The notes under the pieces were generated by a model. It did not search any database, was not told the origin of the DNA, and worked only from the letters and a program-made list of their open reading frames with translations. This document shows positions 23,077 through 35,046 of a stretch of DNA of 64,000 nt, piece after piece. The first letter of the stretch is position 1. Every line of letters starts with the position of its first letter. The translations under genes were made by a program, and so were the position numbers. This DNA comes from Plectosphaerella cucumerina (lineage: Eukaryota; Ascomycota; Sordariomycetes; Glomerellales; Plectosphaerellaceae): contig JAGPXD010000004.1 in the NCBI GenBank assembly GCA_020746995.1, positions 4,278,001-4,342,000 of the forward strand, given 5' to 3'.

Positions 23077-26000
23077 TTACAAGCTCCCCACGCCGCCCTC
23101 CTCGAGCGACTCGTCCCATCCCCCCGTCTGCAGCAACCACTCCCCCACCGTCTGCCTCGTGCTCCGAAGCGCCTCGCCCAGCGCGCTCTGCCACTGACCC
23201 TGAACAACCTGCACCTTCTCCTGCAGGTCGCTCGTCAGCTGCTGCTCCCTCGCGCGCGTGAGTTCCTTGGCCTTCTCCTCCCGCGCCGCCTCGTCCTCGC
23301 CACCGGCTTCCTGAACGGCGACCACCCGCGCCTGAGCGTGCACCAGCGCCTCGTTGACCTCGTGGAGCTTGCACAGCAGGTTGGTCTGCGACTCGATGAA
23401 CTGGTACGTGCTCTGCTCCGCGTGCATCAGCAGGCTGTACAGGTACTGCAGCGGGTGCCGGTGGTACGACGGGTTCTCCTGGTACTCCTGCCCCGGGATC
23501 TGCACCCCGAAGCCTCCGCCACCGAGGTCCGCCGGCACCTTCTCGAGCACCCGCCTCAACGCCGGGGCAATGTCCCAGAAGGCTGACAGCTGGACCTCGA
23601 CACCCCGCGCCACGTTCTCCTCGAATACGCGCTGAAGCGCCTCCGTCCGCTCGAGCACCTCATTCGCGAAGGCGAGCTGCCTCTTGGCCGCGTCTTCGGC
23701 GAAGAAGGCTCGAGCCGACGCAATCTTGTCCTCGTTCTTGGCCAGACGGTATGGCGTCAGGATAACTTCACGGTATCGGTCGTTGCGGTCTGACAAAAGA
23801 TCGTAGATGGCCCGGTGAAGTGTCTCCCTGGCCTCAAAAATCCACTTGAGCAGCGTCAGCTTCTCCAGAAGCTCCGGCTTGTCGTCTCCCTCCTCCTGTG
23901 GCATGTCCGCCGCGCTCTCCACGTTGTCGAATAAGCTGCTGGAGAGCTCGTCGAAAAGGGCAGTTGCCTTGGCGATGCGGCTGGTGAGCAGCTCGTTCAG
24001 GGGGACCACAACCTGGCTCTGGAAGTGCTCAAAGTCCACCTTGCCTAGCGCCTTCTCGCTCTCCTTCTCCGACTGAATGGAATCCTGCTCGATGGACGAT
24101 GCCTCAGCAAAGCTCATGTTCCCCGAGTTGATTTCCCGCTGCAGATTGGTTCGGAGAGCTGTCCGGCGCTCCAGTGATGCCTTGGCCGCCTCTTCTCGCT
24201 TCTTGAGGCTCGTTTGCGCGAACCGCTCCTTGGTGCGATCCACCTCACTGAAGTCGCTGATCTGCCGAACAGCCGTCTTTGTCGCCGCGAGCTCCGGGTG
24301 GCTGTTGTTCACCGCGGGATGGTGGCGCGGGTACGGTGGCGGCAGTGTGACAAGCCGAGAGATGTCGAGAAGTGCCGCATTCGGGGAGGTAGGCGTCGAT
24401 GAAGAGGCAAGTGACTGCGCAGAGTTGCGGAGCGGCTGCGGCGTCAGCATCGACTCCTGGTCATGCCACCCCGTCTTCTCTGCGGGATAACCACTTGACG
24501 ACCCTGAATCGGGGAAAGACGGTGCGTCAGGCTCCACTGGCGTGTTTGCCCACTGCAAGGCCTCCCGAGCCTCCTTGTGAACGCCCATGTACTTGGATTC
24601 GCGTTTCGACCTCTCCATAACTTGGCCCGCCTGCCCAGCCGAGTCTGACTCCCACCACCTGCTGGACGGTCGGCCCCGTGAGTCGTTGTCTCCGTTGCCG
24701 CTGTTGCTCATGCTGAGAATCGGGGACAATGACGGCATGTATTGGGACTGCCATGTGCCCGTGTTGGAAGGTCCGGCGTTGCTCCCTGACGTGTTCAGGG
24801 GCCCTGCAGATGCTGGCGCCGAGCTAGGACCTGCAGCATCATGACTAGGTGGCTCCAAGGATGCTCGCTGGGACCTGCTGCCCGCTTCTGCCGAGCGAGG
24901 AGTGTGGTCGCTCTGGCCTTGGAATACACCCGATTCTCGCCTCAGGGACATTGGCCGGAACAGATCCCTCGTCAGATCCAAGATTTCAGATCCCATGGCC
25001 CCAATCGCCGGCGAGTACCGCTCGCGGCGGATGCGGGACTCCGTTACGATAAAGTCGGCAAACAGGCGAATACGATCCGCGTCTGACGTGGCCGACGCTT
25101 CACTGACAGCAAAGGCCTCGAATCGCTCTATGCTCGCCCGACAGAACTGACCAGCCGTCTGCGCCACGGAAGCCTGTCTCAGCTCCGCCATCATGGAATG
25201 CGCTTCTTCCCCGGCAGATGCCGGTGTGGCCACCCGTGCCCTGGAGGTCGAGCCGGAGCGACTCTGGGGAGGAGGCGTGGGCAAGGCCTTGGGGGCCACG
25301 TTTGGAGGATTGTCCGTCATAGGTGCTTTTTGCAGCTGATTGGGCGAGAAGGGCGGCGTCGAGGCCTGTTGATGCTGAGCGCTGCCGAGAGCCTTTGGCG
25401 TGAGATTGCTGTCGCCTGTTCCGGGGGTATCACTCGTCGTGCGGCCGGCACTCCTCGGCGTAGACTTGTTGATCGTCCTCCTCCGCAGTAAAGTGGTGGC
25501 GCCAGGCACGACGATGTCAGTGAGCTCGACGGGCTGGATATGCCCATCGATAGACCCTTGTCCCCGGTTCCGGCTCTCAGCACGCCGCTGAACTATCGTC
25601 TTGTCGTGACGGACCGCGCCGGTTCGGCTGAGACTGCCTGAGCTGAGAGGCCCAGACATGCCGGGGTCACCAGATGTCGACGAGCTAGAGGCTACCGCAG
25701 TATCGATGGTCAGGCCTGGAGAGCGGCCCCGGGCGTTAGCAGGCTGCCGCCCGTCATTGTCGACCCAGTCGGCTGGTGTGGGCGGCACCGGTCCCAGAGC
25801 AGAGCCGTTGCTTGGCGGTCTGCGCCGTGTCGGTGGCGACGTGACGGAAGAATCACTCGATCGAGAGACACTCTGGGCGCTCTGTGACCTGGAGGAAGCC
25901 GGCGGTGGCCCGGGAGGGGGCGGGGGCAGCGGCATGCCGGGTTCCCATCTCGTCTGTGAACCTGATCGTGAGCGGGCCGAGACTGGCGTGTCAAGAGCAC

Positions 26001-26694
26001 CGGCGGACACGGCTCTCCGCGCGCCGGGAGCACCCGGGGTGGTGGGCTGCCCCCTTTCCGGCGTCGGGTGAGCCAGAGGGATTTGGATCGGCGGCGGTGC
26101 GTGTCTCGTGATGGAAAAGGGCGGCATAGGTTCTGGGGAGGCCGATTGGTCGTGCTGCTCTCGGTGTCGCCGCAGCGATGGTATCCCAAATCGCCGCTCT
26201 CGTGAACCTGCCCGGCCGGAGCCGGGAGGCGGCGGGAACGAGGCTGTAGCGCCAGGCTCGGGGGATGGCCGATGAAGATTTGAAGGCGGCACCCTTGCGG
26301 CGGACGTGTTTGCCGACGGCGACGACTCCATGTGAATGCTCACCGGCCGCTGCTGGTACGGCGGGCTGTAAGGCGGTGGCGGCGGCGAGACTGGCGTGCA
26401 CCTGATTAGCGTCTCTCCCATGTTCATTTATAGATTCTTGTCACCTTGAGTCTCGGGATATTGACGCGGCCGCTCACTGGCGACAGACGGCGAGCCGATC
26501 CATTCCTGGGGATTGTAGGGCTGAATGGCGCTGCCTGTCGGGGTGGGATGGGCCGACTGGAGGTGGCTCGACGTCAAGGAGATGGCGGACAGCGGGGCGG
26601 GATGGGGGTTGTGGTACGGAGCCCCGAGTGACTGCGTCAACAGAGGATTGAGGCCCTGGCGAAGTCGCTGGGCATCACGAGGGTTGCCCGCCAT
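23077..26694 (-). CDS. Large Pro/Ser-rich protein with C-terminal coiled-coil domain
   Basis: Two exons, 26694-26445 and 26390-23077, joined across a 54-bp intron (GTGACA donor, CGCTAAT branch, GCCAG acceptor); 1187 residues. The unspliced frame stops just after the first exon, so the intron is needed. The N-terminal two thirds is disordered, rich in Pro, Ser and Arg, with SAIQPYNPQEWIGSP, a PPPPPYSPP stretch (PPxY, a WW-domain ligand), many SRS and TP sites and polyproline. The C-terminal 400 residues are ordered and helical: a charged coiled coil (KKREEAAKASLERRTALR), then VDFEHFQSQVVVPLNELL, LLKWIFEARETLHRAIYDLL and a long terminal helix. It looks like a conserved Pezizomycotina protein without an assigned role. 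I cannot name it; a scaffold or adaptor fits the architecture. Confidence 0.85.
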
Positions 26695-29129
26695 GGCGTC
26701 TCACGCCCAAAAGGACGTCGTACGCTGGGTTTGGTGTGGGCGGTGCAATAGTCAGGAGGCTCCCAGACGAACAAGCCTTTGTCGATCGAAGGAGAATCTG
26801 CCGAGCCTTCGAGTCACTGGGCGGCCGATCACAAGTCTCGAAACTGCATGGCAGTGCAATCGAGGGGTGTCGAGTCGAAGGGGAGCAGCGCAGCGCGCGA
26901 AGGGTGGTGACACTCGAACCAAGGTGAGGGAAGACGCGCCTCGAGAGGCTCGGGGAGCACTTGACGGTGACGGAGAGGTGAAGGAGGATAAAGAGGCAGG
27001 CTGGCTCCAGTCCCGGACCGGGCGAAGAGGACGAGGGCGGCACGGCGGCGGTCGATGACCCTGCAGTACAACCGAGATACCACCTGCAGCAAGGGGGCCC
27101 AAGAGCCAAGAGGTCGCGCATCAAGGGGGGGTGAGAGACTGGACCGACCGACTACTGAAGGTGGGGTGACGGGCGGACGGCGGACGCTTGCGACTGTAAG
27201 TCAGGTCCCGCCGGGGGGGAGATGATCCCTGTCGCCCGACCCCGAGGCAGAGGTGTGTGGCCGGGAGGCGGGAGGTGGTCGGGGAGATGAGGCGTCGGGA
27301 ATTGAGTGCGGTTGAATACAGCATCCAGGTGTCCAACGGGCCAGGAGATGACAGGCCCGAATGTTTCTCGAAGGGACAGCTCTGGGTAGAAACACAGCCT
27401 GCGAACTGGGCGATCGAGGATCTGTCCTGCGGCCTGCGGGCCTTGTGGAAGTGGCCTTGCTCTTGGGAGGAGGTGGGCTGGTGTTGGAGACGGCGGCAGC
27501 TGTGTGTGGTCGAATGGTGTGCTGCAGATGTGCGGAGGGGAGGCTGGCCTTGCATGCCCGCCGGTCGAGCCTCCTACGAGTAGACGCAACCTCCAACGTG
27601 TTGTAGCCGGGCAAATATCTCCTCTAGTATAGGTTGGGAGATGGTTTCTTGGCCTTTCTCCTTTCTTTTCCTTGTGGCCGAGTCGTCGAGGTTTCGAGTG
27701 CTCCACGGCACCGAGGACCATAAAGCCATACACCTGTCTCGATCTCTCGTCTTCCTGCCTCTGCTCGATGCACAGGTCCAACTGAGACTCTGCCAGTGCT
27801 TGAATCGAGGCGTTGGCGCCATTCCTGTCTCGGCACCGTGGTCGTGGGGATGGCAAGGGTTATGGTTGAACAACATCTGATTGGACAGCCAGACCGCAAG
27901 CACGCCGTCTATTCTTGGTGTCGGCGCTTAGAGGATGTGACTGCGTCCATTCGTTCCATCGCACGAGTGTGCGTCGGCTCTTGAGGGTTTACAAAGACGC
28001 CTGCATTGCTAGCGCGTCGAGGCACATGGCTAGGCTCCTGGAGTAGGGATGCTTGCATATGGCGAGCAAGAGGGTGCCGTGCTGGTGTTTGTCTGGAGGT
28101 GATGGTGGTTGGTTGGCTGGCTGTCTCGTCGGAACGGCACCGAGCCGGGAGTTTGTATCGAGATGGGTTTCGTTCACGTGAATTTCTACTTTGAGATATC
28201 TTGTCAGCCTGGCAGAAACCAATCAATAAGACTTGTGATGATGGATTCTTCAAATGTGACAGCCTTGCGAGGGCGTCCAGGACGGCACTTGGGCACAATG
28301 CTTGCACATGTAGAGCAGATTCGACTTGACATCAAATTACGAGATAAGTATGCATCTGAGGGGACAATTGAATAATCAGAGACATATAGAAAGATCGTGT
28401 ATTGACGAGGTCGCGCAGAGATCAAAAGCTGGAGATTTTCTGGTGTTTTGGAATGAGGGAAGGAGCCTCACTTCCAACTTCCACTGTCGGGCCCGACCTT
28501 CCACACACACGCTGGGCTGCTGTCCACGTCGTGGGTTCCACAGCAGCAAGACCAGGCGCATGTATCTAATCGCAATCTCGTATCTTAGACCCCCTATCAT
28601 CTGCCGTTGAACTCGCTTAATTGTCAGGCAATCTGCTACCCGGCGTTTAACCGCGACCACCAAGGGACCCACGCAGAGATCAAAATTCCAGAGCTTTCTA
28701 GAATTCAGCGCAGCCTTGCATCTTCCTCTTTTATTCCCCCTCTCTCCCACCCGCCCTCAGAGGTGCACTTTGACATGAGATAACAACAACACCCCCCGTC
28801 CTTGGTAAGAACCCCCCAATTGTTCTTTCCGTTCCGCCGCAAACGAACCACAACCCGCACCTCCAACCCGTTTCACCTGATGATATCCAAGCTGGCACCA
28901 GTCATAGAGCGACTTGTACTCCCTTCCTTGATGACAAACGCTGGGTCCAAGACCCGATTCTGATCAGAAACAATTCTTCTCTTACCTGCTATCGCAAACC
29001 AATTCTTTGGTCCCGAGCATCCCGCTAACGCCAATTGCTCCCGATAGTCAAGAGCCAACCTACCTCACCAGCCCTCTTCAGACCCGAGTCACCGCTTTCC
29101 CCCCCTCTCCCTGCTCCGCTCCTTTCAAG
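26695..29129. promoter_or_regulatory. Long divergent spacer upstream of AHA1
   Basis: 2.4 kb between outward-reading genes. The left part (26.7-27.6 kb) is GC-rich with only Arg/Pro-rich chance frames; from about 27.6 to 28.7 kb it is more AT-balanced. It contains the heat-shock element described separately and a C-rich leader ending at the AHA1 start. No protein gene supported. Confidence 0.5.
28685..28704. promoter_or_regulatory. Heat-shock element, four alternating pentamers
   Basis: Alternating units TTC (28686), GAG (28691), TTC (28696), GAA (28701), each separated by two bases: nTTCn nGAGn nTTCn nGAAn with one mismatch in the second unit. The central TTCTAGAA is perfect. It lies 430-445 bp upstream of the AHA1 start codon. 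AHA1 is a known Hsf1 target in yeast, which makes the site plausible. Confidence 0.6.
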
Positions 29130-30210
29130 ATGGTCCTCCACAACCCCAACAACTGGCATTGGGTCAACAAGGACGTCTCGGCCTGGGCCAAGGAATACCT
29201 CGAGACCTCCCTGACCAAGGTCGAGGCCGAGGATGGCGGTGTCACGGCGAAGATCAGCAAGCTCGTGAGCATGGACGGTGACGTGGACGTCAGCCAGCGC
29301 AAGGGCAAAGTCATTACCATCTTCGATGTGAAGCTCGTTCTCGAGTATTCTGGATCCGCTCCGGATGAGGCCGAGGTTTCCGGCACCATCACCGTTCCCG
29401 AGGTCGCTCACGACACGGAGGAGAACGAGTTTGTCGTATGTACTACATGGGACCTGACAACCGAGCCAAACTAACTCGCCCAGTTCGACATCGACATCCA
29501 CTCCGAGTCCAAGGCCAAGCAGCCCGTCAAGGACCTAGTGCGGTCCAAGCTCGTCCCGCAGCTGAGGCAGGAGTTCCTGAAGCTCTCCGGCGCCCTGATC
29601 GCGGAGCACGGCAAGGACATCCAGCACGCCCCGGGCTCCAACCCCTCCAGCGGCTTCTCCACCCCCAAGATCCATCCCCAGGCCAACGCCGCCCAGTCGG
29701 CCGCCGGCTCCTCCTCGAGCTCCCAGACCGCCGCCGGCAATGTCATCAACACCACAACCCTGAGCGAGACGACCGAGTTCCGCACCTCGGCCGACCAGCT
29801 CTACGAGACCTTCACCGACGCCGGCCGCATCGCCGCCTTTACCAGGGCCCAGCCCAAGCTCTTCGAGGGCGCCAAGAAGGGCGGCAAGTTCGAGCTCTTT
29901 GACGGAAACGTCACGGGCGAGTACCTCGAGCTGGCCCCGCCCAAGAAGGTCGTCCAATCCTGGCGCCTGAGGCAGTGGCCCGCCGGCCACTACTCTAAGC
30001 TCAACATTGAGTTTGACCAGAACGACGTCGACCACGTCACCCTGATGAGGGTGACCTGGACCGGCGTTCCCGTCGGTCAGGAGGACGTGACCAAGCGGAA
30101 CTGGCAGGAGTACTACGTGAACAGCATCAAGCGCACGTTTGGGTATGTTTGCTTCATCCGATAAGGACTGAGCCTTGCTAACATCTTCCAGTTTCGGTAC
30201 CATTCTGTAA
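29130..30210 (+). CDS. AHA1: Hsp90 co-chaperone AHA1 (activator of Hsp90 ATPase)
   Basis: Exons 29130-29435, 29484-30142 and 30192-30210; 327 residues. It stimulates the ATPase cycle of cytosolic Hsp90. The conserved NxNNWHW motif is at residues 5-11 (NPNNWHW), followed by the AHSA1 N-terminal domain (KKGKVI-like RKGKVITIFDVKLVLEYSG). A Ser/Ala-rich linker (about residues 170-205) connects to the second START-like AHSA1 domain: FRTSADQLYETFTDAGRIAAFTRAQP ... VVQSWRLRQWPAGHYSKL. The last exon adds only FGTIL after KRTFG, a split that is easily missed. A likely heat-shock element lies upstream. Confidence 0.96.
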
Positions 30211-30523
30211 ACAAGCCTATGAGCCATCGTTGGAGAGCCTGGGTCCTCCGGTCCCGGAACATTGGTCGCATGGTCAGAAAAGGCCCACGATACATGTGCC
30301 ACGAGTAGCAAAGTCGAATGACTTTGCCGTACAGGCTCCCATGAGTTTAATGAGACATGCCGAATGAAAAATCGTTAAATCTTGCCACTTGTCCATCCAA
30401 AGTGTGAAATGCTCGTCTCAATCACCACAAGTACTGTCTAGTCATACTGCACCAGCACCAAGGTGCATCTATGTATCTGGGTATCGTTGGGCGATATGCC
30501 CATGCTGTTCTGGTGTCTACACC
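30211..30523. other. Convergent 3' spacer between AHA1 and SWF1
   Basis: 313 bp between stop codons, AT-balanced. Nothing beyond 3' UTR sequence seen. Confidence 0.5.
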
Positions 30524-31875
30524 TCATGTCCTCGGCTTGGCTCCCTTCCTCTGCCTTCCCTGGTCCTCCACAGCCGGCTGCTGCGACTCACGCGCCAGAC
30601 CAAAGGCGTAGTCCCTCGTGAAGATGTCGGCCATGTTGTCCTTCAGGCCCATGTCATACAGGTTCTCGACATCCTTAATCTTCCAGATATGGTCCCAGGG
30701 CCCGTCTCCCGGTCCGCCCACTGGCGGCTTGCCATCCTCAGTGCGCGCCAGGACCTGCTGCGAGGCCAGCGGCCAGCGAGGGCATCCCGGGTCGATGCGG
30801 GGGTCGCCTCGGAAGTCATCGGGCAGGCGACGCTTGAACGCAACACCATCGTCCATGTCCTCCTTCCACTCGGACCACTTGAGCGACTCATTGGTAGTGG
30901 TGCCGCAGTACACCAGCCAGAGAGTGTATATCAGCAAACCCCAGACGAGCGGCGAGCAGAGGGCGGCGAGGAGGGTGACAGCGCCCATGCCGACGTTATC
31001 TTGCAGGCCGTAGCCCCAGAGGACCATGTAGCGCTGCACGTCCATGCCCCAGTACGGCCAGGGCGACCAGCGGGGGAAGAGCTCGCCGACGCGGGCGGAC
31101 ATAAGGTTGAAGCCGAGGAGGCCGCCGTAGGCGCTGAGGACGGCAGTGGAGAGGAGGAGGAGGATGAACCAGTGGTGGTTGCCGTAGCCGACACAGCCGT
31201 TGATGAAGATGCAGTGGTGGTCAAGGCGGGCGATGCACCGCTTGCAGACGCTGCAGTGCTTGGAGCGCGGGGGCTTGAGGAAGTTGCAGGTGCTGCAGAC
31301 CTGGCCGGGGTAGAAGATGGAGTAGTCGTAGGGGTAGAGCGACATGTGGTAGGCGTGGTTCTCGGGCGTGATGTAGCCGGGGTCGGCCATGACGGCCTTG
31401 TAGAGGAAGAAGTAGGGGAGGAAGATGGCAACGGCGCCAGTGCTGCGCTGAATGGTTGACATTTGCGGCCAGGCGCCGGGGAGGTAGAGGAACTCGGCGC
31501 CGCTGAGGAGCACGAGGAAGAAGATCTGGGGAGGTTAGTCGAGGAGGAAGAGGACTTGGGGTTTAGGTCTCATACCACAACTGTCGGGTGCCTGTCATGC
31601 ATGATGTAGTTGCCGAACCGCGACATGGAACCGGTCACGCGACCACCGGTCAGCGTGTGGTCCAAGCCAACGATGCCATTTGGGATCTTGATGAACAGGA
31701 ACTTGTGAAGCGTGGCGATGGGTGTGTTCCTTGGGTAAGTTAGTATGGACCTCGTCTTCAACCCTTGAATCCCCAACTCAACTCACCTCAACGCTGGTAT
31801 CCTGCCGAAGAAGAGGACGAAGACGAGAAAGGAGATGCCGAGCACCACCAGTGCTATGGTACGGATCGCCCCCAT
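30524..31875 (-). CDS. SWF1: DHHC palmitoyltransferase, SWF1 type
   Basis: Exons 31875-31787, 31729-31576 and 31525-30524; 414 residues. A first membrane helix (IALVVLGISFLVFVLFF) is followed by two more, then the Cys-rich DHHC domain: CSTCNFLKPPRSKHCSVCKR, the catalytic DHHC at 183-186 and the NGCVGYGNHHWF extension characteristic of Swf1. A further helix pair follows (FILLLLSTAVLSAYGG, and LLAALCSPLVWGLLIY), with a long cytosolic tail. Swf1 palmitoylates SNAREs and other single-pass membrane proteins at the ER in yeast. The first two exons encode the first helices and are missed if the gene is started at the third exon. Confidence 0.93.
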
Positions 31876-32709
31876 GATGTGCGTGTCTGCCTCGGGTATC
31901 CGATACTGTAGAAGCTGTCACAGTGGCTCCCTCCCGACAACACGAAGAAGGGATGCTGTCATCTAATGTTGCCCCAGCAGATGAGAGGAGCTGAAGGTGA
32001 GTGAGGCTTGGGTGCCACGTCAACGTCAGATGCTCGTGCTTCGCCAGAGGCTCTCAGACATTCCCCTGCTACGCTCAGGCTAGGTTCGGCTAGGCTTGTC
32101 GCAGGCCAGCTGGTAAGTAGCAGCCCTCTCACGGCGGTGTCCGGGGTGGTCTTTTTTGGCGGCCGGTAGTCGACAGCGTGCTTGGGTACTGGGTGAGATG
32201 GGATTCCGGACCCCCTCGCGAAAATTATCCTCGGCCGGGCCGGAGTTCCATCCTCGTCTCCGTCTGTGCAGTGCCAAGTGAGGGTCATCAGTGCTGGGGT
32301 GGATGACAGAGGATATCGCTGTATCGTGGGAGTTGTCGTCATATGGCCGCTGTAGTTGCATAAACCGGGGTAGCTCCTGACACACGACAAACACACGTGA
32401 CGACGCGGTTGTACCATTTGGCTCTATCACGCGTCGGGAGTTGAGACCCCACATCCAATCCGCGTCTTCACACTGTTGTCACATTGCTTGGCCCTGCCAC
32501 GGGATGTTGAAAGAAAGCGGCAGCCTAAGGGCGATGATATAGAGGCAGGTTCCGCTCCTTATTTCATAGGACCTTGTCAGTCTGGCTGGCAACTTCGGAT
32601 TCCTGTTCATCAACCAGCCCACGTATTCACCGGGTTTCTCACATGCTTGCCGATACTACACGGCATCCAAGTCCTCCAGTCTGTTGAACTGCCTCAACCA
32701 CATCCGAAA
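31876..32709. promoter_or_regulatory. Divergent promoter region of SWF1 and RAP1
   Basis: 834 bp between outward-reading genes. No coding frame of quality. Contains CACGTGA at 32394-32400, an E-box-like element, about 315 bp before the RAP1 start. Confidence 0.4.
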
Positions 32710-34993
32710 ATGGCACCAACCGGCAACACCGCGGATCCAGATGGTGGAATATTCAGTGGCATGACCTTCTGGTTGAGCTTGAAAGTGCCTTTGAGAAAAA
32801 CTATCATCGGTCGCGTCAAGGTGAGTAAGTCTGATATGGCCAATGCCGAAGGTAACAGTGAGATTGATCGATCGTACAGGCAAACGGAGGAACAGTCGTC
32901 GAGCGGGAGAAGGACGCACAGATGCTCATTGCAGAACGAAAAGATGGAATTCCGGGCTCATACGCATCCGCCTTCCTCCTGGACTCCCTGCACGAGGGGC
33001 GCCTCGTCGACAGGGCCAGATATCTGAAAGAACCACCTGCCCCCTCCGCCGTTGTCAGCAAGCCGAAAGCGACCCGTACCGCTTTCACTCAGGATGATGA
33101 CGCAGAGCTTATCGCCTGGGTCCTTCCTCATGCCGAAGCCGGTGGGAAGATCAGAGGCAACGAGCTGTACCAGGGTTTGGAGGCCAAGGTACGTGCTATG
33201 TGCCTCTCATGCGAGATACAGTACTGACATTGACTACAGAACAGCCGCCACACCGCGCAGTCCTGGCGAGACAGGTTTGTGAAAAAGTACTCCGACCACA
33301 CCACAACACAGCTCCGAGCCATGGTAAGCCAGCACCAGAAAGGCCCAGCCCAGCCTGCGCAGAACCTGCCCCCTATGGCTCTTCCGGCGCTTCCAGGCCG
33401 AGCAGCGCCCGCCTCTCAGTCCGTCCAGGGCACACCACCATCGGCCAGCAGGCAGCGAACGGGGCCAAAGTCCAGGGCCCGCTTCACCGAGGAAGAGGAT
33501 GCAGCCCTGCTGGAGGCCTTGCGTCGCGAACCAAAACCTGAGAAAATCACCGAATGGTTCAAAGAATTTGCTCAGAAGGTGAGACTCCAATTTCCATCAT
33601 CTTGTTCTCTTCTAATCCTTCGCAGTATCCGACTCATAGTTGGGAGGCCTGGTACAACCATTACAAGAAGATCATCGTGCCTCGAAGGAGGGACACAGAG
33701 CCGCCCGAAGCTCAACCATCTCCTGCGCAAAGGGCAGGTCCTTCACCCGTAGCTGGACAAGGCCAGGCCCCATCTACACCCGCCAAGGCCCCGGCTGCTT
33801 CCTCTGCTGCCACACGAAACCCGGCTCCTTCCACACCAGCCAATGCCCAGCCCCCGCAGGAGCATTTGCCAGAGGATGAGGAGGAGCCAGGCGAAGAGGC
33901 TGATGATGCCGAAAGGGAGAATTTCTTCAACAATCTGAAGATCTTCATGGAGGCACAAGGCAAGCGGAACAACAACGTGGACTTTGAGCCGACCGCCGAA
34001 AGACAGGTTGTCGATCTGTACCAGCTTTACACCATCGTGGATGAATTGGACACCGACATTGACCCTAGCGAGTTCACCACGAGGGATTGGGCCGAGATCG
34101 CGACCCTTATGGGCCTCGACTGTAGCAATGGGGAGGGCGTGGCTAAGAAGACGGGCAAGATCTGGGACGTTTACCTCCAAGAGTTCTACAGGAGCCTCGA
34201 GCCCGAGGAGGAGGAAGAGGATGACTTAGCACAAGACGACCCGACACCACAACCCCTGCTTGGACGCAAGAGGAGTCTCGAGCCGGAGCCAGAACTCCCT
34301 TCAAAAAGAAGGCACCGCAGCCGTGACGAAGAGATCGCAGCCACGCCTGTCACCAATGTCAGACGGGGAGAGAAACCGATGACCAGCCCGTCCCTCGCCG
34401 CCGGCGCGCCGACCCCATCGCTCCCGTCGCGGCATCGCCCGACAAATGAAGACCTCGAAGATAACATCACACCGTCCCAGCAGCTTCACGACGAAGAAGC
34501 CGAGGTGACACCCATCCCGATCCAGCTGGACGGGCCCTCTTCTCGCCGGCGGTCCAACCGGCCAGCCCCAGAGAGCCCCGTTGCATCGAGAGAGGACTCG
34601 GAGCCACCAGCGCAAGACGACGGTGTGGCGGAGCTTGCGTCCCAAGTCGAGCGCTTCCAAGCCCTCGGCTACTCGGCCGCCGACGTCAAGACGGCCCTGA
34701 GGGCGACTACACTTGATATCGGCCTCGCCGGATATGTCATGGAGCACTACTTGAGACAGAAGAAGAAGCTTCCCGCGAATATGGAGGGTGTATGGACCGA
34801 GCGCGACGACGACGGTCTGCGGTTCGTCGATGGACTGCCGAGTCTTTTGGGCGCCGGAGATGGCGAGGATGAAGAGGCAACCCGACGGAGGAGGAAGAAC
34901 GAGTGGGCGAGGCTGGTCGAGAAGCATACCCAGGACCGCATCGAGACACGGCGGGAGTACCTGGAACTCGCGCGCGAAGTAGTCAGACGTTGA
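32710..34993 (+). CDS. RAP1: Telomere protein RAP1 (BRCT, Myb and RCT domains)
   Basis: Exons 32710-32820, 32880-33188, 33240-33578 and 33626-34993; 708 residues. A BRCT-like domain spans about 10-95 (GGIFSGMTFWLSLKVP ... GRVKANGGTVVE ... YASAFLLDSL). A Rap1-type Myb domain is at about 104-157 (RTAFTQDDDAELIAWV ... HTAQSWRDRFVKKY). A second Myb-like repeat is at about 217-268 (ARFTEEEDAALLEAL ... SWEAWYNHYKK). A disordered acidic linker follows, with an internal helical block near 345-420. The C-terminal 100 residues form the RCT domain (VERFQALGYSAADVKTALRATT ... GVWTERDDDGL). Rap1 binds telomeres directly in budding yeasts or through a TRF-like partner in other fungi and animals. Its stop is only 53 bp from that of the convergent hydrolase gene. 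Confidence 0.92.
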
Positions 34994-35046
34994 CCAAAGG
35001 GGCTACTATGTTCATGAATACCCATAGAGCCTACCTAAATCCATCT

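Noticed and set aside
27152..27856. 234-codon minus-strand frame upstream of AHA1
   Set aside because: Pro/Arg/His-rich and overlapped by several other open frames; no conserved block. Treated as spacer.
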